A DNA stretch of 8,495 nt from an uncultured Clostridia bacterium (GCA_944363385.1 CALVUB010000031.1:1-8495), one strand, 5' to 3'; positions 1 to 5,519 are shown, counted from the stretch's first letter. Notes: generated by a model not told the origin, from the letters alone. Translations and numbers: made by a program.

Positions 1-586
1 AGGAGTTATTCTTACCAAACTTGATGGCGACACAAGAGGTGGCGCAGCGCTCTCAATCAAAGCTATCACTGGCAAACCAATCAAATTTACTGGTGTGGGC
101 GAAAAGATTGGCGATATTGAACCTTTTTATCCTGACCGTATTGCAAGCCGTATTCTTGGCATGGGTGATGTTTTGTCGCTTATTGAAAAGGCTCAAGAGG
201 CTGTTAGCGAAGAAGAGGCAAAGGCTCTTGAGAAAAAATTTAGAGAGAACTCATTTACCTTTGATGATTATCTTAAGCAAATTGAAAGCTTGAAAAAAAT
301 GGGCAACATTAAAGATTTACTAGCAATGATTCCAGGGATTGGCAACAAAATCAAAAACCTTGACATTGATGAACATCAAATTGTGGTCAACAAAGCAATC
401 ATTCAATCAATGACGCCTGAAGAAAGGCTTAGGCCAGAAATTATCAAGGCAAGCCGTCGCCAACGCATTGCAAAAGGAAGTGGAACTTCAGTTCAGCAGG
501 TAAATCAACTTTTGAAGCAATTTGAGCAATCGAAAGAGATGATGAAACAGCTTAAAGGCGGAAAACTTAAAAATTTTATTAGGTAG
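1..586 (+). CDS. ffh: Signal recognition particle protein Ffh (SRP54), 3' portion
   Basis: This is the C-terminal 194 residues of Ffh, the GTPase of the signal recognition particle. Ffh binds 4.5S/6S RNA and signal sequences of nascent membrane proteins and docks with FtsY at the membrane. The gene enters from the left edge, with its first full codon at base 2. The visible part opens in the end of the G domain with the G4 guanine-specificity motif TKLDGDTRGG, then the closing GVGEKIGDIEPF segment. The M domain follows and carries the RNA-binding helix-turn-helix signature SRRQRIAKGSGT near visible residues 151-162. The protein ends in a basic tail, GGKLKNFIR. It reads without a frameshift to TAG at 584-586. 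An internal ATG at base 95 is not the real start, because recognisable Ffh sequence continues upstream of it in the same frame. It heads the conserved rpsP-khpA-rimM-trmD block. The identification is secure. Confidence 0.97.
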   Translation, partial: GVILTKLDGDTRGGAALSIKAITGKPIKFTGVGEKIGDIEPFYPDRIASRILGMGDVLSLIEKAQEAVSEEEAKALEKKFRENSFTFDDYLKQIESLKKMGNIKDLLAMIPGIGNKIKNLDIDEHQIVVNKAIIQSMTPEERLRPEIIKASRRQRIAKGSGTSVQQVNQLLKQFEQSKEMMKQLKGGKLKNFIR

Positions 587-638
587 GTATATCATTGCAG
601 GAAAACTTAAGGTTTGAAAGCAATTTTATATAAATTTT

Positions 639-646
639 AAAGGAGG
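639..646 (+). promoter_or_regulatory. Strong ribosome binding site of rpsP
   Basis: AAAGGAGG is a near-perfect anti-16S match, 5 bases before the rpsP ATG at 652. It is the strongest ribosome binding site of the operon, as expected for an abundant ribosomal protein. The 65-base gap after ffh contains no convincing terminator. Confidence 0.85.
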
Positions 647-651
647 AAAAA

Positions 652-900
652 ATGGCAGTAAAAATCAGACTTACAAGACTTGGAGCTAAAAAAGCCCCAT
701 TCTATAGAGTTGTTGTTGCTGATTCAAGAGCTCCAAGAGATGGCAAATTTATCGACATTATTGGAACTTACAATCCACTTACTGACCCAGCAGAAATTAA
801 AATCGATGCTGAGAAAGCTGAAAAGTGGCTTAAAAATGGTGCTACACCAACAGATACAGCAAAACAACTTCTTGTAAAAAGCGGAATAATTAAAAAATAA
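652..900 (+). CDS. rpsP: 30S ribosomal protein S16
   Basis: This encodes an 82-residue protein with the full S16 pattern. The N-terminal strand begins [20 protein letters not shown], followed by the ADSRAPRDG loop, the IGTYNP motif and the later [13 protein letters not shown] helix. S16 binds 16S rRNA in the body of the small subunit and is needed for 30S assembly. The length is usual for the family, with no extension. It lies 65 bases after ffh and 10 bases before the KH-domain gene, whose ribosome binding site overlaps the rpsP stop codon, so the two are surely cotranscribed. Physical linkage to rimM, a 30S maturation factor, is a common bacterial arrangement. The start is fixed by the AAAGGAGG site and by homology at the first residues. 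Confidence 0.98.
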   Translation: MAVKIRLTRLGAKKAPFYRVVVADSRAPRDGKFIDIIGTYNPLTDPAEIKIDAEKAEKWLKNGATPTDTAKQLLVKSGIIKK

Positions 901-910
901 GGAGAGGAAA

Positions 911-1144
911 ATGCTTGAACTTGTTGAGTTTTTAGTAAAAAAACTTGTTAGCGATGAAGATTCAGTCAAAGTTAGAGAAGAAGAAGGTGAAAATGGCGAA
1001 ATAACCATTTATGTTGAAGTTAATCCAGACGACATGGGCAAGGTTATTGGCAAAAATGGCAAGATTGCTTCGGCAATTCGCACTTTTGTCAAGTCAGTTT
1101 CTTCTCGTGAACACAAAAAAGTTTTTGTGAAATTTGGAGAGTAA
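911..1144 (+). CDS. khpA: KH-domain RNA-binding protein KhpA (YlqC family)
   Basis: This encodes a 77-residue single KH-domain protein. Its nucleic-acid-binding GxxG loop appears as GKVIGKNGKIA at residues 43-53 (GKNG at 47-50), preceded by the strand ITIYVEV and followed by the helix SAIRTFVKSV. KhpA proteins of Firmicutes bind RNA, usually as a pair with KhpB (Jag/EloR), and affect cell elongation and division and sRNA or mRNA fate. The partner khpB is not in this window. The location between rpsP and rimM is the classical one for the YlqC family. AAGGAG overlaps the rpsP stop codon and serves as its ribosome binding site. The stop TAA at 1142-1144 directly abuts the rimM ATG, indicating tight translational coupling. 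The family call is secure; the cellular role is from family knowledge. Confidence 0.95.
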   Translation: MLELVEFLVKKLVSDEDSVKVREEEGENGEITIYVEVNPDDMGKVIGKNGKIASAIRTFVKSVSSREHKKVFVKFGE

Positions 1145-1636
1145 ATGTCAAAAATCGAAATCGCAAAAATCTTGAAACCGCAAGGAATTCGGGGAGAGGT
1201 GAAAGCATTGCCTCTTACCAATCTCCTTGCTGTTTTTAAAAATTTGAATAGTTGCTTTGTTGGCGAGAGAGAATATCAAATTTCTCACATCGCTCTAAGG
1301 CAAGGTTTTTTGTATCTTTCTTTCAAGGGTCTGACTACTCGCAATGAGGCAGAAACATTGAGAGACAAGTTTATCTATATCGAAAAAGAAGAACTTGAAA
1401 AGCAAAAGGCAGATGATGAATTTTTGATTGATGAACTTATTGGAATGCTTTTGTATAACGAAAAAGGCGAGTTTGTCGGGCAGATTTTGGATGTGGTAAA
1501 CTATGGCGCATGCGATGTGTTTGTCATTGAAAAAGAGGGCAGAAGAATGGAAGTGCCTTATGTTGACAAGGTTTTCTCAGCGCAAAATGGCACACTTGTT
1601 GTCAATCAGCAAAAATTTGACGAGGTTTGCGTATGA
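1145..1636 (+). CDS. rimM: Ribosome maturation factor RimM
   Basis: This encodes a 163-residue two-domain RimM. The N-terminal beta-barrel starts with the family motif GxxGEVK (residues 14-20, in KPQGIRGEVK) and runs to about residue 88. The C-terminal PRC-barrel starts at FLIDELIG (93-100) and includes the VPYV strand at 137-140. RimM binds ribosomal protein S19 and helps mature the head of the 30S subunit. The length matches the family. The ATG directly follows the khpA stop, and GGAGAG at 1136-1141 inside the end of khpA is the likely ribosome binding site. The TGA stop shares bases with the trmD start (ATGA, 1633-1636). No domain or key motif is missing. Confidence 0.96.
   Translation: MSKIEIAKILKPQGIRGEVKALPLTNLLAVFKNLNSCFVGEREYQISHIALRQGFLYLSFKGLTTRNEAETLRDKFIYIEKEELEKQKADDEFLIDELIGMLLYNEKGEFVGQILDVVNYGACDVFVIEKEGRRMEVPYVDKVFSAQNGTLVVNQQKFDEVCV
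1622..1625 (+). promoter_or_regulatory. Ribosome binding site that decides the trmD start
   Basis: GAGG, inside the last codons of rimM, sits 7 bases before the ATG at 1633. It overlaps the context of an in-frame TTG at 1627, which would be only one base away, so it favours the ATG as the trmD start. The resulting ATGA overlap suggests coupled translation of rimM and trmD. Confidence 0.65.
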
Positions 1637-2298
1637 AGATTGATATTCTGACGCTTTTTCCAGATAGTTTTTCCTATCTTGACTCAAGCATTATTGCGCG
1701 TGCAAAAACTAAAGGTTTGCTTGAAGTAAATATTACAAATATTCGCGACTTTTCTTCTGACAAACATAAAAAATGTGACGACTATCCTTTTGGTGGCGGA
1801 GCGGGCATGCTTATGATGATTCAACCACTTTATGACGCAATAAAGTCGGTCAAAAAACGAAATTCCACTCTTATTTTTCCTTCGCCAAGAGGCAAAGTCT
1901 TTGACCACTCTGATGCCAAAATTCTTGCAAAAGAAAAACACTTGGTTTTTATTTGTGGGCATTATGAAGGGGTTGATGAGCGCTTGTTTGAGCTGTTTGA
2001 TATCAAGCAGTTTTCAATCGGAGACTATGTGCTGACTGGCGGAGAATTGCCAAGCATGGTTATGATTGACAGCATTGCAAGGCAAGTTAAGGGGGTGATT
2101 AGTGAGGATAGTTTGAGCGAAGAAAGTTTTTCTTCTGGCGCTTTGGAATATCCTCAGTATACCAGACCTGCAGTTTTTAAAAAGAAAGCTGTGCCACAGG
2201 TTTTGCTCTCTGGCAACCATCAAGAAATTGCGAGGTGGCGAAAAGAAATGTCAAAAAAAATAACCGAAACAAACAGACCAGATTTGCTTAAAAAATAA
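1633..2298 (+). CDS. trmD: tRNA (guanine37-N1)-methyltransferase TrmD
   Basis: This encodes a 221-residue TrmD. The enzyme transfers a methyl group from S-adenosylmethionine to N1 of G37 next to the anticodon, which prevents frameshifting. Visible motifs in order are the N-terminal IDILTLFPD, FGGGAGM (53-59), the SPRGK strand (84-88), the CGHYEGVDER loop (108-117) and the knot-forming cofactor site SIGDYVLTGGELP (128-140). A conserved acidic residue is at D146, and EYPQYTRPAVF (172-182) and SGNHQEIARWR (193-203) follow. The protein is slightly short compared with the roughly 240 residues often seen, mainly at the C-terminus. The usual PGV after the conserved arginine reads KGV here. It starts inside the rimM stop by ATGA overlap and is followed by 22 bases and then rbgA. 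No rplS follows, unlike many relatives. The identification is secure. Confidence 0.97.
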   Translation: MKIDILTLFPDSFSYLDSSIIARAKTKGLLEVNITNIRDFSSDKHKKCDDYPFGGGAGMLMMIQPLYDAIKSVKKRNSTLIFPSPRGKVFDHSDAKILAKEKHLVFICGHYEGVDERLFELFDIKQFSIGDYVLTGGELPSMVMIDSIARQVKGVISEDSLSEESFSSGALEYPQYTRPAVFKKKAVPQVLLSGNHQEIARWRKEMSKKITETNRPDLLKK

Positions 2299-2320
2299 AA
2301 GTTGAAAAAAGGAAGAAAAC

Positions 2321-3133
2321 ATGAAGATAAATTGGTTTCCAGGGCATATGAAAAAGGCGCTCAAAGAAATGAAAGTGCTTTTAGGTAGTATTGATGTTGT
2401 CATTTATGTGCTTGACTCAAGAGCGCCAATTTCTTCCATCAATCCTTCTCTCAACAAACTTGCTCAGGGCAAAAAAATCTTGTATGTTTTCAGCAAACTT
2501 GACCTTGCAGATGAGAGCAAAACCAAACAAATTGCAAAAAATTATAAAAAGGCAGACTGCGACTATGTTTGCCTTAACAGCACTCTTTCAGGTTCGGGGA
2601 AAGTGATAAAGCAAAAAATCAACTTTCTTTGCAGTGAAAAGCTTGAAAAATTTAAGGCGAAAGGCATTAAAACAAGCCTTAGAGCGCTTGTTGTTGGCAT
2701 TCCAAATTCTGGAAAAAGCACACTCGTCAACAATCTTTGCGGAAAGGCAAAAGCAATCACAGGCAATAAACCTGGCGTGACAAAAACAACGCAGTGGGTG
2801 GCAATTGGTGACAATATCGAGCTTTGCGACACTCCAGGAACGCTTTATCCAAACCTTGAAAATCAAGAAATTGCAAAAAAACTTTGCCTTATCGGAAGCA
2901 TTAAAGACCAAATTTTTGATGAAGTTGAACTTGCACAAGAGCTTATCAAAATGCTTGAAGAAAAATATCCAACTGCCGTTGAGGAACGGTTTAAAGGGGC
3001 AAAAACTCTTGAGGAAATTGCCGAGAAAAGAGGCTATAAACTTAAAGAAGGAGAGCCTGACATTGACAGAACCGCTTCGGCTGTGATTGATGATTTTAGA
3101 AAGGGTAGAATGGGGAGGATAACGCTTGACTGA
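2321..3133 (+). CDS. rbgA: Ribosome biogenesis GTPase RbgA/YlqF
   Basis: This encodes a 270-residue circularly permuted GTPase of the YlqF/RbgA family, which drives late 50S assembly. The N-terminus NWFPGHMKKA (4-13) and DSRAPISSINP (32-42) are family signatures. The permuted order of GTPase motifs is clear: G4 first (FSKLDLAD, 57-64, with Ser in place of the usual Asn), then G1 (GIPNSGKST, 126-134), G2 (PGVTK, 151-155) and G3 (DTPG, 170-173). A helical C-terminal domain ends in DDFRKGRMGRITLD, as in the family. AAAGGAAG at 2308-2315 is the ribosome binding site, 5 bases before the ATG. The stop codon overlaps the yraN start by one base (TGATG). Placement after trmD and before yraN is typical, except that the rplS and rnhB genes often found here are missing. 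Confidence 0.95.
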   Translation: MKINWFPGHMKKALKEMKVLLGSIDVVIYVLDSRAPISSINPSLNKLAQGKKILYVFSKLDLADESKTKQIAKNYKKADCDYVCLNSTLSGSGKVIKQKINFLCSEKLEKFKAKGIKTSLRALVVGIPNSGKSTLVNNLCGKAKAITGNKPGVTKTTQWVAIGDNIELCDTPGTLYPNLENQEIAKKLCLIGSIKDQIFDEVELAQELIKMLEEKYPTAVEERFKGAKTLEEIAEKRGYKLKEGEPDIDRTASAVIDDFRKGRMGRITLD

Positions 3134-3483
3134 TGAAAGAGCTGAATAAGATTAAAGGTGATATTGGCGAGGCTTTAGCCTGTCAATTTTTGCAAAAACA
3201 AAAATACAAAATTATTAAGACAAATTATCGCAACAAACTGGGTGAAATCGACATTATTGCAACAAAGGGTAATGCAATCTGCTTTGTTGAAGTAAAAGAG
3301 CGCGCTAGCGCACAATTTGGTTTGCCATGTGAAGCCGTGGATAAACGAAAACAATCAAAAATAGCAAAAACCGCACAGTTATATCTGCTCGAAAATCATA
3401 AAACGGACAGCGAAGTTGTCTTTTGTGTGGTCGAAGTTCTTGACGGAAAGATAAATTTTATTGAAAACGCCTTTGAAGTTTAA
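3133..3483 (+). CDS. yraN: UPF0102 family protein YraN (restriction-endonuclease-like fold)
   Basis: This encodes a 116-residue UPF0102 protein. The predicted nuclease-fold residues are visible: GEALA (12-16, Glu13), GEIDIIA (37-43, Asp40) and FVEVKER (51-57, Glu53 and Lys55). The FGLPCEAVDKRKQSKI segment (62-77) follows. The family resembles Holliday-junction-resolvase-like PD-(D/E)XK enzymes, but its cellular role is not established. The length is normal. The ATG overlaps the rbgA stop by one base. The best ribosome binding site, GGGAGG at 3113-3118, lies 14 bases upstream, which is rather far, so translational coupling to rbgA is likely. A terminator starts within the stop codon, making this the last gene of the operon. 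In the C-terminal strand, the Asp often seen before VV is Cys98. Confidence 0.93.
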   Translation: MKELNKIKGDIGEALACQFLQKQKYKIIKTNYRNKLGEIDIIATKGNAICFVEVKERASAQFGLPCEAVDKRKQSKIAKTAQLYLLENHKTDSEVVFCVVEVLDGKINFIENAFEV

Positions 3484-3511
3484 TCATCTCACTAGAAAGA
3501 GGTGATTTTTT
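3482..3511 (+). terminator. Intrinsic terminator ending the ffh-yraN operon
   Basis: AATCATCTC (3482-3490) pairs with GAGGTGATT (3499-3507) with one G-U pair. The loop is 8 bases (ACTAGAAA), and the T-tract covers 3506-3511. It starts inside the yraN stop codon, so transcription of the housekeeping operon probably ends here. Confidence 0.8.
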
Positions 3512-3546
3512 GTTTAACTTTTTAAAATTTGGGCAAAACATAGATT

Positions 3547-4062
3547 ATGAAACGAATTTTATTATCTTTTTTCTTAATTTGTTTTGCTGTTTTTGCAGTT
3601 GCCTGTGAGGATAGTTTGTCAGTTCGCGGAGCCACTATCAAAGAAATTACCACGCCTGGAAGCACAAACTCGGCAGTTTCAGTTTCCTTTGCCTCAGACA
3701 GCAGGCTTGAAAACTTGGGCGTTGATGTGCAACTTCGCTTTACCAAAAGTGGAGAAATCACTTTTTGGGAAGATGGTGGCGAAAAACTCACATTTGAAAT
3801 TGCTGAGGACGATGTTTGGTATTCTTTGACCAACCTTATTGCAATCGCAAAGGGCAGGGAAGGACAAGAAAATTTTGTAAAACAAAAAGATGCCGTTGGG
3901 CATAATTATCTTTTTTCGTCAAAAGAGGCAAAAACCATTGCAATTCGCGTTGTCGCTGGCGATATAGTTGAAAATTCTGGGAAAGCTGGCTACATTTTGA
4001 CTGAAACAATGCCAATAAGCGACATTTTTAACCTTAAAGTCAAAGCTAGCGAAAATGGATGA
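3547..4062 (+). CDS. Predicted lipoprotein of unknown function
   Basis: This encodes 171 residues that I do not recognise as any family. The N-terminus is a clear export signal: Lys2 and Arg3, a hydrophobic run at residues 4-19, and a lipobox-like AVAC ending in Cys20, with Glu-Asp following. Ala at -3 is less usual than Leu, so lipidation is likely but not certain. The mature part alternates short polar and aliphatic stretches, consistent with a beta-rich extracellular domain; it has no cysteine after Cys20 and no further membrane segment. The start is supported by the signal peptide, but no good ribosome binding site precedes it and I found no convincing promoter in the 35 bases after the upstream terminator. 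It may depend on read-through from the operon. A strong terminator follows. Export is well supported; function is unknown. Confidence 0.8.
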   Translation: MKRILLSFFLICFAVFAVACEDSLSVRGATIKEITTPGSTNSAVSVSFASDSRLENLGVDVQLRFTKSGEITFWEDGGEKLTFEIAEDDVWYSLTNLIAIAKGREGQENFVKQKDAVGHNYLFSSKEAKTIAIRVVAGDIVENSGKAGYILTETMPISDIFNLKVKASENG

Positions 4063-4100
4063 TTAAAGTTAAATTTTTTGGAAAAATGATGTTAAAGGCA

Positions 4101-4140
4101 AAAAAAATAAGCAAAAGAGCTCTTTTTGCTTTATTTTTTT
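4101..4140 (+). terminator. Intrinsic terminator after the lipoprotein gene, possibly bidirectional
   Basis: AAGCAAAA (4109-4116) pairs with TTTTGCTT (4124-4131) around a 7-base loop (GAGCTCT). An A-run lies on the left (4101-4107) and a T-run on the right (4134-4140). The near-symmetrical A/T flanks would allow termination in both directions. It lies 40-80 bases after the lipoprotein stop. Confidence 0.75.
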
Positions 4141-4153
4141 TATAAAATATAGT
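4126..4153 (+). promoter_or_regulatory. Possible promoter of the ABC-type ATPase gene
   Basis: TTGCTT (4126-4131) and TATAGT (4148-4153) are separated by 16 bases and precede the ATG at 4179. The -35 element overlaps the right arm of the upstream terminator. TATAAA at 4141 and TAGAAT at 4153 are alternative -10 elements in this very AT-rich stretch, so the exact promoter is uncertain. AAAGGTGG (4164-4171) is the ribosome binding site, 7 bases before the ATG. Confidence 0.4.
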
Positions 4154-4178
4154 AGAATAACTAAAAGGTGGCAAAAAT

Positions 4179-4826
4179 ATGGTTGAAGTAAAAAATTTAT
4201 TTTTAAAGTATACACGAGAATTTTATGCTTTATATGATATAAATCTCAACATTGAAGATGGCGAGGCTGTTGCGTTTGTGGGCGAAGATGAAAGCGGAAA
4301 AACTTCACTTTTAAGAGTGCTAGCAAAACTTGAAAAGGCAACAAAGGGCGAGGTTTATATCAAAAACATTCCGCTTGAAAAAGTCAATTTTCGCACTGAC
4401 TTGCAAGCGGGTTATGTGCCTGCAACTCCTGTGTTTCTAGAAAAAAAATCTGTTTACGAAAACTTTAAATATATTCTTAAAGGCTGGGGACTTACTGAAA
4501 GCGAAATTGAAAACAAGATAAACAGCGTTATCATTGATTTTGCAATTGAAAAAATCAAGGATACCAAGATAAAGGAACTTAGCCTTGAGGAAAAATATGT
4601 GCTTTCGCTTATTCGTCTTTCACTTCGCGAGCTTGACCTTTTGATGGTAGACAACATTTTTGACAAACTTAGCGAGGCGACAATGGAAGTTGTTGTTGAC
4701 CTTATCAAAAAACTTAAAACAAAAAAGACCACACTTATTGTGGCAACGACCAAACCTGAAATTGCGCAGAAATTTGCAAAGAAAATGATTTATTTTAAAA
4801 ACGGCTCGATTGTTGAAAGCTTATAG
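4179..4826 (+). CDS. Stand-alone degenerate ABC-type ATP-binding protein
   Basis: This encodes 215 residues with the overall ABC ATPase layout: an N-terminal strand and A-loop-like aromatics, a phosphate loop GEDESGKTS (35-43), a GYVPATP stretch (78-84), a helical segment (YENFKYILKGWGL, 93-105), a signature region at 134-139 and the Walker B strand LLMVD (154-158). Only the Walker A Lys41-Thr42 and Walker B Asp158 look normal. The Q-loop Gln is Ala82, LSGGQ reads LSLEE, the catalytic Glu after Walker B is Asn159, and the H-loop His reads Thr in VATTKPE (188-194). It may therefore bind nucleotide but hydrolyse it poorly. No permease or substrate-binding protein is adjacent, so the partner and substrate are unknown. 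The gene is a single unit, with its own terminator overlapping the convergent gene. The fold is fairly certain; the function is not. Confidence 0.85.
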   Translation: MVEVKNLFLKYTREFYALYDINLNIEDGEAVAFVGEDESGKTSLLRVLAKLEKATKGEVYIKNIPLEKVNFRTDLQAGYVPATPVFLEKKSVYENFKYILKGWGLTESEIENKINSVIIDFAIEKIKDTKIKELSLEEKYVLSLIRLSLRELDLLMVDNIFDKLSEATMEVVVDLIKKLKTKKTTLIVATTKPEIAQKFAKKMIYFKNGSIVESL

Positions 4827-4828
4827 AC

Positions 4829-5191
4829 TTAGATTATAATATCATCGTCTTCGGGCGGTGATTTTTTTTGTCCACTTTTTTCATTTTGCTCTTGTTTGTT
4901 TGCTGAAAATATCGAAGATAAATCGCCATTTTTGCCCATCATTGACAAAAGCGCAGAAAGCATGTTTGGATTGAAAGGTTGTTCGTTTTGCGTGTTGTTT
5001 TGAGCGTTTTGATAAGCCTCATCTGGAAAACTTTGTGCATAAACATTGCTCCCATTTTGTCCAACATTATTTTGTCCAAAGACGTTCTGTCCAAATCCAT
5101 TTTGCCCATTAGCCTCTGAAAAATTTTGCCCATTTTGAGCAAAGTTAGACCCTAAAAGAGTGGATAAAAGCCCAAAAAGATTGTTATTCAT
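4829..5191 (-). CDS. Asn/Gln/Gly-rich low-complexity protein, unknown function
   Basis: This encodes 120 residues, read leftward from ATG at 5191-5189 to TAA at 4831-4829. The N-terminal NNNLFGLLSTLLGSN is hydrophobic and helical-looking, and a similar segment, NPNMLSALLSMMGKN, recurs at residues 74-88. Between them is a low-complexity stretch with GQN at 21, 29, 34, 39 and 44, partly in a 5-residue period, then further Gln/Asn-rich sequence. The tail is charged (KKSPPEDDDIII). There is no signal peptide, cysteine or enzyme motif. The composition recalls prion-like or self-assembling segments, but that is inference. It diverges from the small-protein/protease pair with 76 bases between starts, and ends 2 bases from the convergent ATPase gene. 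An in-frame TTG at 5266 is less likely as a start because it would cover the divergent promoter region. No good ribosome binding site precedes either start. I cannot assign a family. Confidence 0.65.
   Translation of the reverse strand: MNNNLFGLLSTLLGSNFAQNGQNFSEANGQNGFGQNVFGQNNVGQNGSNVYAQSFPDEAYQNAQNNTQNEQPFNPNMLSALLSMMGKNGDLSSIFSANKQEQNEKSGQKKSPPEDDDIII
4841..4869 (+). terminator. UUCG-tetraloop terminator of the ATPase gene, inside the convergent gene
   Basis: ATCATCGTC (4841-4849) pairs with GGCGGTGAT (4854-4862), with two G-U pairs, around the very stable C(TTCG)G tetraloop. It is followed by eight T (4862-4869). It lies 14 bases after the ATPase stop codon and within the last codons of the minus-strand gene, whose acidic-isoleucine tail it therefore encodes on the other strand. 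Confidence 0.85.
5051..5131 (-). repeat. Coding tandem-like repeat (GQN units)
   Basis: Short degenerate repeats with the plus-strand pattern TTTTGTCCAA or TTTTGCCCA recur about every 15 bases. They encode GQN-x-x units (residues 21-47) of the low-complexity minus-strand protein. Unit spacing is 24, then 15, 15 and 15 bases at the protein-coding level, so the array is imperfect. It has no spacer structure like a CRISPR array. Confidence 0.7.
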
Positions 5192-5196
5192 GCTTT

Positions 5197-5226
5197 TATA
5201 TATTCTTTTCACAAAATTTTTGTTAA
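5197..5226 (-). promoter_or_regulatory. Possible promoter of the low-complexity gene
   Basis: On the minus strand, TTAACA (5226-5221) and TATATA (5202-5197) are 18 bases apart. The ATG at 5191 begins 6 bases after the -10 element, so transcription could start at or very near the initiation codon. This would explain the lack of a ribosome binding site. The match is modest in an AT-rich region. Confidence 0.3.
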
Positions 5227-5241
5227 ATTTTTTAGAGGTTT

Positions 5242-5257
5242 TACATATATTGATGTA
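5242..5257. promoter_or_regulatory. Short dyad in the divergent intergenic region (possible operator)
   Basis: TACAT (5242-5246) and ATGTA (5253-5257) form an inverted repeat with a 6-base centre. It is just upstream of the AGAGGTG ribosome binding site of the 83-residue gene and overlaps its possible -10 element (TACATA, 16 bases after TTGTTA at 5220-5225). It could be an operator or a chance match. Confidence 0.25.
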
Positions 5258-5267
5258 GAGGTGCAAA

Positions 5268-5519
5268 ATGAAATTATCAGACTTTCAAAGTGGCTCTGAA
5301 ACCAAAGTGACTAAAGAAAATTTGCAACAAGTGTATGATAAATATAAAAACAACTCGGAGAGCGAACTTTTTTCAGCTCTTTGGCAAGAGGTGGCTTCTC
5401 AGAAGGCAAACGGAACATTTGACTTTGCAAAACTTGAAGGGGTGGTAAACTCGCTTGAAGGCACAATGCCAAAAGAAAATTTTGAAAATATAAAGAGGAT
5501 TTTAAACAGGCTAAAATGA
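5268..5519 (+). CDS. Small protein of unknown function, upstream partner of the protease
   Basis: This encodes an 83-residue, highly charged protein that looks mainly alpha-helical. It has no cysteine, signal peptide or membrane segment. Features include LQQVYDKYKN (19-28), the aromatic helix ELFSALWQEVASQK (33-46), FAKLEGVVNSLEG (53-65) and a basic C-terminal helix NIKRILNRLK. I do not recognise the family. The start is supported by AGAGGTG at 5257-5263, four bases before the ATG. Its stop overlaps the start of the subtilase gene (ATGA, 5516-5519), so the two proteins are probably made together in a fixed ratio. An inhibitor, chaperone or adaptor of the protease is a reasonable guess, but the sequence does not show it. 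It is divergent from the low-complexity gene. Confidence 0.8.
   Translation: MKLSDFQSGSETKVTKENLQQVYDKYKNNSESELFSALWQEVASQKANGTFDFAKLEGVVNSLEGTMPKENFENIKRILNRLK

Noticed and set aside
560..610. GGAAAACTTAA occurs at 560-570 and again at 600-610, exactly 40 bases apart across the ffh stop
   Set aside because: The flanking sequences of the two copies do not match, so there is no real tandem duplication; chance in AT-rich DNA is enough.
607..632. Possible internal promoter before rpsP (TTAAGG and TATATA)
   Set aside because: The spacing is only 14 bases and the -35 match is poor.
724..1008. Open frame on the minus strand over rpsP and khpA
   Set aside because: It is an antisense shadow of two secure genes, low in complexity (Ser/Phe-rich) and without a ribosome binding site.
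1627..1632. In-frame TTG start two codons upstream of the trmD ATG
   Set aside because: The GAGG site is only one base from this TTG but 7 bases from the ATG, and TrmD homologues begin with M-K/R-I-D/E-I.
3520..3546. TAAAAT before the lipoprotein start as a -10 element
   Set aside because: The sequence 17 bases upstream lies in the terminator and has no -35-like hexamer.
5051..5131. Repeats here considered as a CRISPR-like array
   Set aside because: Units are short, degenerate and contiguous in a reading frame, with no unique spacers and no cas genes nearby.
5192..5266. N-terminal extension of the low-complexity gene to a TTG at 5266
   Set aside because: It would cover the whole divergent promoter region, has no ribosome binding site, and adds a basic sequence unlike the rest of the protein.
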